A stretch of 28,712 nt of DNA, taken from IMG/VR virus record IMGVR_UViG_3300042519_000575, positions 1 to 28,712 of that record. One strand, 5' to 3'. The notes beneath the pieces are model-generated. The model saw nothing but the letters and a program-made list of their open reading frames with translations. It had not been told where the DNA came from and did no database searches. The translations under genes were made by a program, and so were the position numbers. Shown one piece after another: positions 16,630 to 21,759 of this stretch. The stretch comes from a virus. Positions within the stretch are counted from its first letter, which is position 1; each line of letters opens with the position of its first letter.

Positions 16630-16648
16630 ATTTAGAATCATTCTAAAT
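16630..16648. promoter_or_regulatory. Perfect palindrome, candidate operator
   Basis: ATTTAGAATCATTCTAAAT is a perfect 9+1+9 inverted repeat lying between the terminator and the promoter at 16683. Its size and symmetry suit a dimeric DNA-binding protein. No T run follows, so it is not a terminator. The operator role is inferred. Confidence 0.5.
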
Positions 16649-16682
16649 TTCATAATAACTAAAAAATATTTTAGAAAGTGCT

Positions 16683-16737
16683 TTGATATGAACGCGGAAT
16701 TTCGTATATTTACTTTGTAGTTCGGTGTAGAGCTACA
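16683..16737 (+). promoter_or_regulatory. Host-type promoter with 5' leader hairpin (unit 1)
   Basis: TTG at 16683-16685 is followed after 19 nt by TATATTTA (16705-16712), fitting the Bacteroidota sigma consensus. Immediately downstream, TGTAGTTC (16716-16723) pairs with GAGCTACA (16730-16737) around a 6-nt loop, starting about at the expected transcript 5' end. The preceding block at 16661-16683 is identical to one at 18788-18810. Confidence 0.82.
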
Positions 16738-16761
16738 TTAACTTTTAAAATTTAAAACATT

Positions 16762-17073
16762 ATGAACAATTTAGAATTAGTAAACGGAAACAAAAGTTTA
16801 GAAAAACTTTTATCAAATGTAGATTTTATCAAAACAACTGAATCAACTTCGGTAGGAAGTAGTAGTTGGTTGTATGAAACTTATTATAGTCATTCTCTGA
16901 AATGTAGAATTGAGTATAATACTACCGCAGAAGAGAAAGGATATAGTGTATTCTTAAATGTATCAGAAGATATTGAAGATACTATTGATTGTGATTTATC
17001 ATTATGGTTTACAAATCTTAAATCATTACAAAATCATTATCTAAATAATGTGGATTTATACAAATCAAAATAA
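16762..17073 (+). CDS. Hypothetical early protein
   Basis: The 103-aa product is acidic and has no recognised domain. Its centre (STSVGSSSWLYETYYSHSLK) and C-terminus (DLSLWFTNLKSLQNHYLNN) are rich in Ser, Tyr, Leu and Asn. It is the first gene behind the promoter at 16683 and is followed at 27- and 4-nt spacing by two more small genes before the terminator at 17486, making a three-gene unit. Early host-takeover or regulatory roles are typical of such genes, but nothing in the sequence proves one. Confidence 0.6.
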   Translation: MNNLELVNGNKSLEKLLSNVDFIKTTESTSVGSSSWLYETYYSHSLKCRIEYNTTAEEKGYSVFLNVSEDIEDTIDCDLSLWFTNLKSLQNHYLNNVDLYKSK

Positions 17074-17100
17074 TCAGTTAAACCTTAAACACAAATAGTT

Positions 17101-17316
17101 ATGTTAGAATTATCAAAGTATGAAATGTTAGATGTATTAAAAGATAAGTGTGATTGGTATAAGTTTCGCCTCACACGATTGAATGAAACTGATAGTAGTG
17201 ATATAGAAGAAAAGATTTGTATAGAATACTCCTTATCGTATTTAGAAGAGTTTGTAAATGATATGGAGGTAAGATTACATTGTGATTACTTAAATCAGTT
17301 AAACTTAAACAAATAA
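17101..17316 (+). CDS. Hypothetical small acidic protein
   Basis: A 71-aa, mostly helical protein (MLELSKYEMLDVLKDKCDWY, then an acidic helix ending VRLHCDYLNQLNLNK). The start context AATAGTTATG matches the starts at 18385, 19252, 20102 and 21433. Residues 1-60 resemble the next small protein (17321) in their Leu/Glu/Tyr pattern, so the two may be paralogues, although I could not align them formally. No domain is recognised. Confidence 0.6.
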   Translation: MLELSKYEMLDVLKDKCDWYKFRLTRLNETDSSDIEEKICIEYSLSYLEEFVNDMEVRLHCDYLNQLNLNK

Positions 17317-17320
17317 AAAA

Positions 17321-17464
17321 ATGGTAACTTACATAGAAGAATTAGAAATTAGATTGATTGATTTGAAAGAAGAGTATTCACAATCAACAGAGTATGATGA
17401 AAATATGAGATTGGATATAGAAGAGTTAGAAGAAGAAATCTTCCAATACTACGAAAATAATTAA
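17321..17464 (+). CDS. Hypothetical 47-aa acidic coiled-coil-like protein
   Basis: The ATG at 17321 follows the previous stop by 4 nt and opens a 47-aa frame: MVTYIEELEIRLIDLKEEYS, then an acidic helix with LDIEELEEEIFQYYENN. Leu, Ile and Glu fall in heptad-like positions, suggesting a small coiled coil. It ends 22 nt before the terminator at 17486. Its place in the operon and the protein-like composition support expression. The function is unknown. Confidence 0.55.
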   Translation: MVTYIEELEIRLIDLKEEYSQSTEYDENMRLDIEELEEEIFQYYENN

Positions 17465-17485
17465 ATTACGCGTTTCGGATTACCT

Positions 17486-17517
17486 AAATCCTACTTCTTT
17501 TAGAGGTAGGGTTTTTT
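17486..17517 (+). terminator. Rho-independent terminator
   Basis: AAATCCTAC (17486-17494) pairs with GTAGGGTTT (17506-17514), giving 9 pairs with one wobble, followed by T at 17512-17517. It closes the unit of the three small genes that start at 16762. Confidence 0.9.
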
Positions 17518-17524
17518 GTTGTAT

Positions 17525-17593
17525 AAAAAATAAATCAATTATTTTTACTGAAAAAGGCATTAAGGCATTTTCTTTTTATATATATGTGTATAT
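17525..17593 (+). repeat. Duplicated intergenic element, copy A
   Basis: About 69 bp that aligns without gaps to 20817-20885, with shared cores AAAAAATAAAT, ATTATTTTTA, CATTAAGG, TTTTCTTTT and ATATATAT. Each copy comes directly after a terminator and before a gene. Together with the terminator at 17486, the promoter at 17623 and the leader at 17669, it accounts for the gene-free stretch 17465-17770. Confidence 0.7.
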
Positions 17594-17622
17594 GAATTAC
17601 AGAAATATATTTTATAAATCAT

Positions 17623-17653
17623 TTGGAATTGTGAAATAGTTTTCGTATATTTG
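17623..17653 (+). promoter_or_regulatory. Host-type promoter for the DUF4373 gene
   Basis: TTG at 17623-17625, 20-nt spacer, then TATATTTG at 17646-17653, which is a perfect match to the Bacteroidota -7 box. It precedes an unusually long leader (about 115 nt) with strong secondary structure. Confidence 0.85.
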
Positions 17654-17668
17654 TATTAACAAAAGAGA

Positions 17669-17754
17669 ATGCGAGACTCTCACAAGATACTGAACGAAAG
17701 TTCAAACCCTCATCTGAATTAAGTGCTCGCATCACTTGGTTTATTTGGGGGTTT
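17669..17754 (+). ncRNA. Structured 5' leader with predicted pseudoknot
   Basis: Three elements are visible. TGAAC-GAAA-GTTCA (17691-17704) is a hairpin with a GNRA-type loop. AAGTG-CTCGCAT-CACTT (17721-17737) is a second hairpin whose stem can extend with wobble pairs to 17717/17741. Its entire 7-nt loop is complementary to ATGCGAG at 17669-17675, allowing a pseudoknot or an alternative long-range helix. AAACCC (17704-17709) can pair with GGGTTT (17749-17754). The CDS begins 17 nt later. It could be a cis-regulatory RNA controlling the replication-type gene; no known riboswitch class is recognised. Confidence 0.6.
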
Positions 17755-17770
17755 TTAATTTAATACTATT

Positions 17771-18328
17771 ATGGCAAGACCAATAAAACACAATGCAGAT
17801 TATTTCTCACATGATGTATCAATGAGAGATGATATTAAAATCAAAGCGATTAGAAGAAAGTTCAAACATACAGGATTTAGTGTTTGGATTATGCTTTTAG
17901 AATTACTAACATCAAATGAATACTTTGAGTATGAATGGACTGAACTAAATATAGAATTGTTAGGTCCTGATTTTGATTGTGATGCTGATGAAATTAAAGA
18001 GATTGTAAATTACTGTATATCTCTAAATCTATTACAAATTACAAACGGATACTTACATTGCGATAATCTTACAAAGAGATTAGAGGAGACAGTATTGGTT
18101 CGTAGAAAGGATTATTGTAGTAATAACTCCAAAAGATTTAAGTTGAGTGGAGTTAATGATGACATTAATGAAGTAAATGATTACATTAATACACAAAGTA
18201 AAGGAAAGGAAAGTGAAGTAAAAGAAAGTAAACTACACGAAACGAAAGTGAAGTGTAGTAAAGAAAACAAAAGTGAAGTAAATGCTGCTGATAAATGGGA
18301 AACTATGATGATTGGTAGTATTGGTTAA
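17771..18328 (+). CDS. DUF4373 / Lin1244-type replication-associated protein
   Basis: The 185-aa protein starts MARPIKHNADYFSHDVSMRD and continues with the KIKAIRRKFKHTGFSVWIML segment. This is the hallmark of the DUF4373 (Lin1244/Lin1753 N-terminal) domain, a winged-helix DnaD/replication-initiator-like fold common in Firmicutes and Bacteroidota phages. Residues about 10-100 make up the domain; residues 120-185 are a hydrophilic Lys/Glu/Ser-rich tail. It probably binds phage origin DNA or helps load the helicase. It has its own promoter and a long structured leader, the most elaborate control region in this window. Confidence 0.75.
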   Translation: MARPIKHNADYFSHDVSMRDDIKIKAIRRKFKHTGFSVWIMLLELLTSNEYFEYEWTELNIELLGPDFDCDADEIKEIVNYCISLNLLQITNGYLHCDNLTKRLEETVLVRRKDYCSNNSKRFKLSGVNDDINEVNDYINTQSKGKESEVKESKLHETKVKCSKENKSEVNAADKWETMMIGSIG

Positions 18329-18331
18329 ATA

Positions 18332-18359
18332 AATAACCTCTCTTTGAGGAGAGGTTATT
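18332..18359 (+). terminator. Strong stem-loop after the DUF4373 gene
   Basis: AATAACCTCTC (18332-18342) and GAGAGGTTATT (18349-18359) form 11 perfect pairs around a 6-nt loop. No T run follows, so it may terminate only weakly, or act as a processing or 3'-end-protecting hairpin before the gene at 18385. Confidence 0.6.
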
Positions 18360-18384
18360 ATCAGTTAAATTAAATAATATAGTT

Positions 18385-18780
18385 ATGATACATTCAGAAT
18401 ACACAAGAAGAAAACATTTGAGTAAAGACGTAAATGAGTTAGTTACGTCTATGATAGCAGTTAGTGATATATCAGAAGATGAATTAAAGTTCATCAATGA
18501 TAATTTAAGTTATTTCAAAAGAAACCTACAAGATATGGGATTTCATCAGTTTAACTCAACACATGATTTGTATGAGATAAGTCAGTTTGCATACAACTTT
18601 TATGATTTAGTTGAGAAGTATGAAATCAGTAAAAAGATTTCTTTACCATTAGATAAGTTTGAAGAGATGCTTCACACTCTACACAGAATAATAAAGCAAA
18701 GTTTGCAATTACAATTCATTTTGGACAATATGGAAAAGAGTAGAGTTCAAAAAGAAGCATACTCAAATATGAAATATTAA
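18385..18780 (+). CDS. Hypothetical helical protein
   Basis: This is a 131-aa protein that looks all-helical, with long amphipathic stretches (SEDELKFINDNLSYFKRNLQ, then KFEEMLHTLHRIIKQSLQLQ). The start context ATAGTTATG is shared with other genes of this block. I see no separate host-type promoter between 18328 and 18385, so it is probably read through the hairpin at 18332 from the promoter at 17623. No family is recognised. Confidence 0.6.
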   Translation: MIHSEYTRRKHLSKDVNELVTSMIAVSDISEDELKFINDNLSYFKRNLQDMGFHQFNSTHDLYEISQFAYNFYDLVEKYEISKKISLPLDKFEEMLHTLHRIIKQSLQLQFILDNMEKSRVQKEAYSNMKY

Positions 18781-18808
18781 AATAAATAAAAAATATTTTA
18801 GAAAGTGC

Positions 18809-18869
18809 TTGGATATATCAGCAGAATTTCGTATCTTTATTATATGTGAGAGAGTGATGTAGCTCTCTT
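18809..18869 (+). promoter_or_regulatory. Host-type promoter with 5' leader hairpin (unit 2)
   Basis: TTG at 18809-18811, 20-nt spacer, TATCTTTA at 18832-18839. GAGAGAG (18848-18854) can pair with CTCTCTT (18863-18869), 7 pairs including one wobble. The arm sequence differs completely from unit 1 while the position relative to the promoter is similar. The upstream A/T block 18788-18810 is identical to 16661-16683. Confidence 0.78.
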
Positions 18870-18896
18870 CAATTTCAACCTTAAAATTTAAAAAAA

Positions 18897-19154
18897 ATGA
18901 AAAATGAAATGATTAGTATTAGCCAAAATGAATTATCAACTTTGTTAGAATCAGCAATTATGTTGAGACAACATATGGAGTATTTAGATATTGATGCTTG
19001 TTACAACATCATAGAAGATGGTAGTTTAGATAGTGAAACCTACGATGAAACTGGTGAGTATTCTGACGAGGAAAATAAAATAATGGAAGATAGAGTAGAA
19101 ACTTATTTATCTTCATTGAATACTACAATCAAAAATTTAATAAATAAAATCTAA
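18897..19154 (+). CDS. Hypothetical very acidic protein
   Basis: An 85-aa protein with a strongly acidic middle (DGSLDSETYDETGEYSDEEN, residues 41-60) between two helical ends. Small acidic phage proteins sometimes mimic DNA to block host DNA-binding enzymes, but no known family is recognised here and that is only a thought. It stands alone in its own transcription unit: promoter at 18809, and next promoter at 19172. It begins after an A-run (AAAAAAATG) and could also start at the in-frame ATG at 18903. Confidence 0.6.
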   Translation: MKNEMISISQNELSTLLESAIMLRQHMEYLDIDACYNIIEDGSLDSETYDETGEYSDEENKIMEDRVETYLSSLNTTIKNLINKI

Positions 19155-19171
19155 AATAATTACGAAAAGAC

Positions 19172-19227
19172 TTGACTTTGGTTCAAGAATTTCGTATATT
19201 TACAATGTTGGTTCGGTTATCAACATT
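19172..19227 (+). promoter_or_regulatory. Host-type promoter with inverted repeat at the start site (unit 3)
   Basis: TTG at 19172-19174, 20-nt spacer, TATATTTA at 19195-19202. AATGTTG (19204-19210) and CAACATT (19221-19227) are perfect 7-bp arms around a loop containing TTCGG, the word also present in the unit 1 and 4 leaders. A 5-bp inverted repeat CTTGA/TCAAG (19171-19187) lies in the spacer. Confidence 0.78.
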
Positions 19228-19251
19228 TAAACTTTAAAAACAAAAACAGTT

Positions 19252-19473
19252 ATGAAAAATTTAACAGAAACAAAAAATGAAATTCGTCACTTCGAACAAA
19301 TCCATTTAGATTTAGGATTTGAAATAGTGCAGTGGAGAGGATTTGAAACTCGTGAATATATTGGTAAAAAAGGTAATGATACTTTAATTACTAATGATGA
19401 TGGTGGTTATGATTGTATATACAATGGTACAGAGATGACTTACGATGAACTTAAAAGCTTATTAAATAATTAA
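19252..19473 (+). CDS. Hypothetical small protein
   Basis: A 73-aa protein with a helical N-terminus (NLTETKNEIRHFEQIHLDLG) and a beta-rich C-terminus (YIGKKGNDTLITNDDGGYDC, then IYNGTEMTYDELKSLLNN). It looks like a compact alpha/beta fold. It is monocistronic: the promoter at 19172 lies upstream, the terminator at 19497 follows by 23 nt, and the start context is CAGTTATG. No family is recognised. Confidence 0.65.
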   Translation: MKNLTETKNEIRHFEQIHLDLGFEIVQWRGFETREYIGKKGNDTLITNDDGGYDCIYNGTEMTYDELKSLLNN

Positions 19474-19496
19474 AATAGTTTTCATAGATAGTGTAG

Positions 19497-19528
19497 AAAC
19501 CCTACTGGCATTGTTGGTAGGGTTTTTT
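19497..19528 (+). terminator. Rho-independent terminator
   Basis: AAACCCTAC (19497-19505) pairs perfectly with GTAGGGTTT (19517-19525), 9 pairs, followed by a T run to 19528. Confidence 0.92.
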
Positions 19529-19557
19529 ATTAAATTAAAAAAAAACTTTAGAAAACA

Positions 19558-19611
19558 TTAGGATATATGAAAATAATTTCGTATATTTACTTTGTAGTTC
19601 GGGTGAGCTAC
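19558..19611 (+). promoter_or_regulatory. Host-type promoter with 5' leader hairpin (unit 4)
   Basis: TATATTTA at 19582-19589, with a weak upstream box (TTAGG from 19558). GTAGTTC (19594-19600) pairs with GAGCTAC (19605-19611), 7 pairs with one wobble and a 4-nt loop. About 60 bp around it closely match unit 5 at 20016-20070. Confidence 0.75.
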
Positions 19612-19642
19612 TTTAAACTTTAAACTTTAACCCCTTATTATT

Positions 19643-20002
19643 ATGTTAAATTCAATTCAAAACGAAGAGTTAACCCGTATGGTAAACAAACTATCAACAC
19701 ACACAAGTGATTTTGCAAATTATGAAGTAGAATCATTATCATCAGATAGAAAATATACTGATGGTGTTTATACTAAATCAACAGATAATATCCGTTTATG
19801 GGGATATGTTCCAGGCAAATATGCTATCTTAATTGATTATACAATAAAGTATTACCTTGCAAGGAAAGAAGATTATGAACATACTATTACAGGTAGTATC
19901 TTCTCAGAAGATGAAAACGGAAAATTCAGAAGTACTAATATTCCAAATGATGTAGATAGTATAGATGCTTTAATCCGATACTTACAAACTACATTAAAAT
20001 AA
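19643..20002 (+). CDS. Hypothetical protein
   Basis: The 119-aa protein has a helical start (LNSIQNEELTRMVNKLSTHT), a beta-rich core rich in Tyr (YTDGVYTKSTDNIRLWGYVP, then YAILIDYTIKYYLARKEDYE), and a closing helix (DSIDALIRYLQTTLK). It is a single-gene unit behind promoter unit 4, and promoter unit 5 begins 14 nt after its stop. No terminator hairpin is seen between them, so read-through into the next gene is likely. No family is recognised. Confidence 0.65.
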   Translation: MLNSIQNEELTRMVNKLSTHTSDFANYEVESLSSDRKYTDGVYTKSTDNIRLWGYVPGKYAILIDYTIKYYLARKEDYEHTITGSIFSEDENGKFRSTNIPNDVDSIDALIRYLQTTLK

Positions 20003-20015
20003 ATTTTATAAAATA

Positions 20016-20070
20016 TTAGGATATATGGAAATAATTTCGTATATTTACTTTGTAGTTCAGAGTGAGCTAC
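20016..20070 (+). promoter_or_regulatory. Host-type promoter with 5' leader hairpin (unit 5)
   Basis: TATATTTA at 20040-20047, with TTAGG at 20016-20020 in the upstream-box position. GTAGTTC (20052-20058) pairs with GAGCTAC (20064-20070). The loop is AGAGT where unit 4 has GGGT, so the stem is conserved and the loop has changed. Confidence 0.75.
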
Positions 20071-20101
20071 TTTAAACTTTCAACATTAAACACACACAGT
20101 T

Positions 20102-20356
20102 ATGTCAAATTTATCAAATGCACAAACAGAATTATTAAAGTATTTACATTCTCAAATTAGAGAAGCATCAAAGCAAAGAGATGCAGAGGTTAGTAAATTA
20201 GCAATTTGGATTCAAGCCAAAGAAGAAGATTCAGCGGACATGCAAGCAGTTATTGATTATGAAATCAACAAAGCAAAACTAAACATTGAATCATTAAATC
20301 TTAGATTTGAATGGTTAGTTATACAGTTAGAAGCATATGTTCCCTCATTAAAATAA
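20102..20356 (+). CDS. Hypothetical helical protein
   Basis: An 84-aa protein, highly helical and charged (SNLSNAQTELLKYLHSQIRE, EASKQRDAEVSKLAIWIQAK, then INKAKLNIESLNLRFEWLVI), which suggests a helical hairpin or coiled coil. The start context is CAGTTATG. It is transcribed from promoter unit 5 and closed by the terminator at 20383. Function unknown. Confidence 0.65.
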   Translation: MSNLSNAQTELLKYLHSQIREASKQRDAEVSKLAIWIQAKEEDSADMQAVIDYEINKAKLNIESLNLRFEWLVIQLEAYVPSLK

Positions 20357-20382
20357 TTAATTGATTACTCATTTGTTTGTAT

Positions 20383-20414
20383 AAATCCTGCTTCCTTTGG
20401 AGGCAGGGTTTTTT
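20383..20414 (+). terminator. Rho-independent terminator
   Basis: AAATCCTGC (20383-20391) pairs with GCAGGGTTT (20403-20411), 9 pairs with one wobble, followed by T to 20414. Confidence 0.9.
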
Positions 20415-20437
20415 GTATCTAAAAAATAATTTATATA

Positions 20438-20487
20438 TTGCTAGGAAAAGTAAAATAATTTTTGTATATTTGTAATGTATTAATTAC
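20438..20487 (+). promoter_or_regulatory. Host-type promoter (unit 6)
   Basis: TATATTTG at 20465-20472 is a perfect -7 box. The only TTG (20438-20440) is 24 nt upstream, longer than usual; CTAGG at 20441-20445 aligns with the TTAGG of units 4 and 5. GTAAT/ATTAC (20472-20487) is a weak 5-bp inverted repeat that overlaps the -7 box. Confidence 0.68.
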
Positions 20488-20493
20488 TAAGAT

Positions 20494-20673
20494 ATGAGCA
20501 AGACAACTGAGATTACTAAGCAAGTACAAAGATTAGGTAGAAAAGCTGAAAGGCTAGATAAGTTAGAAGTAAAGTTGCATAAATTACTTACAACTCTTCA
20601 CTTCATTATTGATACAGAAGATGACAAATCAAAAGTTATCTTTGCTAAAAGAATATTACAGATAATAGATTAA
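20494..20673 (+). CDS. Hypothetical 59-aa helical protein
   Basis: The ATG at 20494 opens a 59-aa frame: MSKTTEITKQVQRLGRKAER, LDKLEVKLHKLLTTLHFIID, then TEDDKSKVIFAKRILQIID. It looks like two amphipathic helices with alternating Lys and Leu. A perfect -7 box lies 22 nt upstream, and the stem-loops at 20706 and 20770 lie downstream, so it is a single-gene unit. No family is recognised. Confidence 0.62.
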   Translation: MSKTTEITKQVQRLGRKAERLDKLEVKLHKLLTTLHFIIDTEDDKSKVIFAKRILQIID

Positions 20674-20705
20674 ACGATTTTGAAATTAAATGTTAAAGTA
20701 TATGA

Positions 20706-20758
20706 GAAGAACTTAATTAATACTACATCAGTATATTATAGATTATGTAGTGTTCTTC
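20706..20758 (+). other. Long two-part stem-loop between genes
   Basis: GAAGAAC (20706-20712) pairs with GTTCTTC (20752-20758), and ACTACAT (20722-20728) with ATGTAGT (20745-20751). The two helices are contiguous on the 3' side and separated by a 9-nt bulge on the 5' side, around a 16-nt A/T-rich loop. No T run follows. It precedes the terminator at 20770, and no protein frame of size is present, so a stable 3' UTR or small RNA is possible. Confidence 0.5.
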
Positions 20759-20769
20759 CAAATATATAG

Positions 20770-20810
20770 TCCTCAGCAGGTTAGTTCCATTTCCTGTTGA
20801 GGATTTTTTT
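20770..20810 (+). terminator. Rho-independent terminator
   Basis: TCCTCAGCAGG (20770-20780) pairs with CCTGTTGAGGA (20793-20803), 11 pairs with one wobble, followed by seven T at 20804-20810. Confidence 0.92.
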
Positions 20811-20816
20811 ATACTC

Positions 20817-20885
20817 AAAAAATAAATGGATTATTTTTATCAAAAAAGACATTAAGGACTTTTCTTTTGATATATATTGATATAG
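20817..20885 (+). repeat. Duplicated intergenic element, copy B
   Basis: Ungapped counterpart of 17525-17593. It again follows a terminator and ends about 26 nt before the gene at 20912. No TTG/TAnnTTTG promoter is seen here, so the CATTAAGG...TATATAT arrangement of the element is a candidate for a second promoter type. This is inference. Confidence 0.7.
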
Positions 20886-20911
20886 ACAATACTAAAATAA
20901 AATGGATAATT

Positions 20912-21430
20912 ATGAAAAAATGTAGCAAGTGTAGAGCAGTAAAAGAAACTACACAATTCTCAAAGTGTGCAGCAAGAAAAGATGGATTACAATGGAATTG
21001 TAAATCTTGCAATTCAAAAGATAATCTAAAGTTCAGAGAACAAATCAATCCTAAACATCACGCAGAGTGGCAACGAAACAATCCACAACGATTAGTTGAG
21101 TTAGTATGGAAGTATCGTAAAGCTGATAAAGGTGGTCAGATATACTCAATAAAAAATCCTAATGGAGAAGTTTATATTGGAATGACAGAAGCTCATTTAA
21201 CTGTAAGAAAGTTAGAACACAAACAACATTTCAAAAGAGCAAAGAAAGATAAGAGGTTATTACTTCCTTTGTTACATCAGAGTTTTGAACTTTACGGTAT
21301 TGAAAACCATATATTTGAAACAGTAGTTGAATTAGAAGGATACGATAGAAAGCAATTAGGATATGTAGAATCATCATTCATTAAATCATTTAAACAAATA
21401 AATAAATCACTCAACGTAAGAATAAATTAG
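20912..21430 (+). CDS. GIY-YIG endonuclease-like protein with N-terminal zinc finger
   Basis: I start this 172-aa protein at the ATG at 20912 (MKKCSKCRAVKE). An in-frame ATG at 20867 lies inside the upstream repeat element. Residues 4-33 hold CxxC...CxxC (Cys4, 7, 30, 33) separated by TTQFSKC, a small zinc finger typical of phage homing-type nucleases. Residues 75-160 fit the GIY-YIG fold: GGQIYSIKNP, EVYIGMT, a candidate catalytic Arg99, and Glu153 in GYVESSFI. GIY-YIG enzymes nick or cleave DNA and often spread as free-standing genes. Whether it is active cannot be told from sequence. Confidence 0.7.
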   Translation: MKKCSKCRAVKETTQFSKCAARKDGLQWNCKSCNSKDNLKFREQINPKHHAEWQRNNPQRLVELVWKYRKADKGGQIYSIKNPNGEVYIGMTEAHLTVRKLEHKQHFKRAKKDKRLLLPLLHQSFELYGIENHIFETVVELEGYDRKQLGYVESSFIKSFKQINKSLNVRIN

Positions 21431-21432
21431 TT

Positions 21433-21573
21433 ATGAAAGAAGAAAAGAAGTACTGCATGTTGCAGTTGAATAGTGAAATACACACACTACTTAAAGATTA
21501 CTGTAAGAAGAACAATATGATTATGGGTGCTTATGTAGCATCTCTCATTAGAAAATCAATAAAGAACAAATGA
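21433..21573 (+). CDS. Ribbon-helix-helix-like small protein
   Basis: The ATG at 21433 opens a 46-aa frame, MKEEKKYCMLQLNSEIHTLL, then KDYCKKNNMIMGAYVASLIR and a basic end. A short strand (YCMLQL), a helix containing HTLLKDYCKKNN, a turn, and a second helix with ayVaslIrksIk is the layout of Arc/MetJ-type ribbon-helix-helix DNA-binding proteins, which act as dimers. It may repress nearby promoters, and short palindromes such as 16630-16648 would be plausible targets. Its stop overlaps the next start (ATGA). Confidence 0.6.
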   Translation: MKEEKKYCMLQLNSEIHTLLKDYCKKNNMIMGAYVASLIRKSIKNK

Positions 21574-21758
21574 TTTGTATTATAAAAGTTGGAAATATAG
21601 TATCAGCAATATTAGATATTATATTCTTAGGAAGAGCAAAAGATATTGCAAGTTATATTGCAATCGAATTATTAGGAAAGGAATCATGCGGATGTTTGCA
21701 AAGACAAATTTATCTTAATGAACTATTCGGATGTAAAGAAGGAATTAAACTAAAATAA
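21570..21758 (+). CDS. Hypothetical 62-aa Cys-containing protein
   Basis: This protein has a hydrophobic N-terminus (KVGNIVSAILDIIFLG) and a C-terminal motif ESCGCLQRQIYLNELFGC. The 'CGC.+R...LN..f' pattern resembles a small phage protein family often seen near packaging genes, usually written 'Gcgc.kRk..lN'. Function unknown. The N-terminal segment is short for a membrane helix. It overlaps the preceding ribbon-helix-helix gene by 4 nt (ATGA), indicating coupled translation. Confidence 0.55.
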   Translation: MICIIKVGNIVSAILDIIFLGRAKDIASYIAIELLGKESCGCLQRQIYLNELFGCKEGIKLK

Positions 21759-21759
21759 A

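Noticed and set aside
17691-17712. tRNA-like T-loop word (GTTCAAACC)
   Set aside because: No acceptor, D or anticodon stems could be built around it; the same bases form a GAAA-loop hairpin in the gene leader instead.
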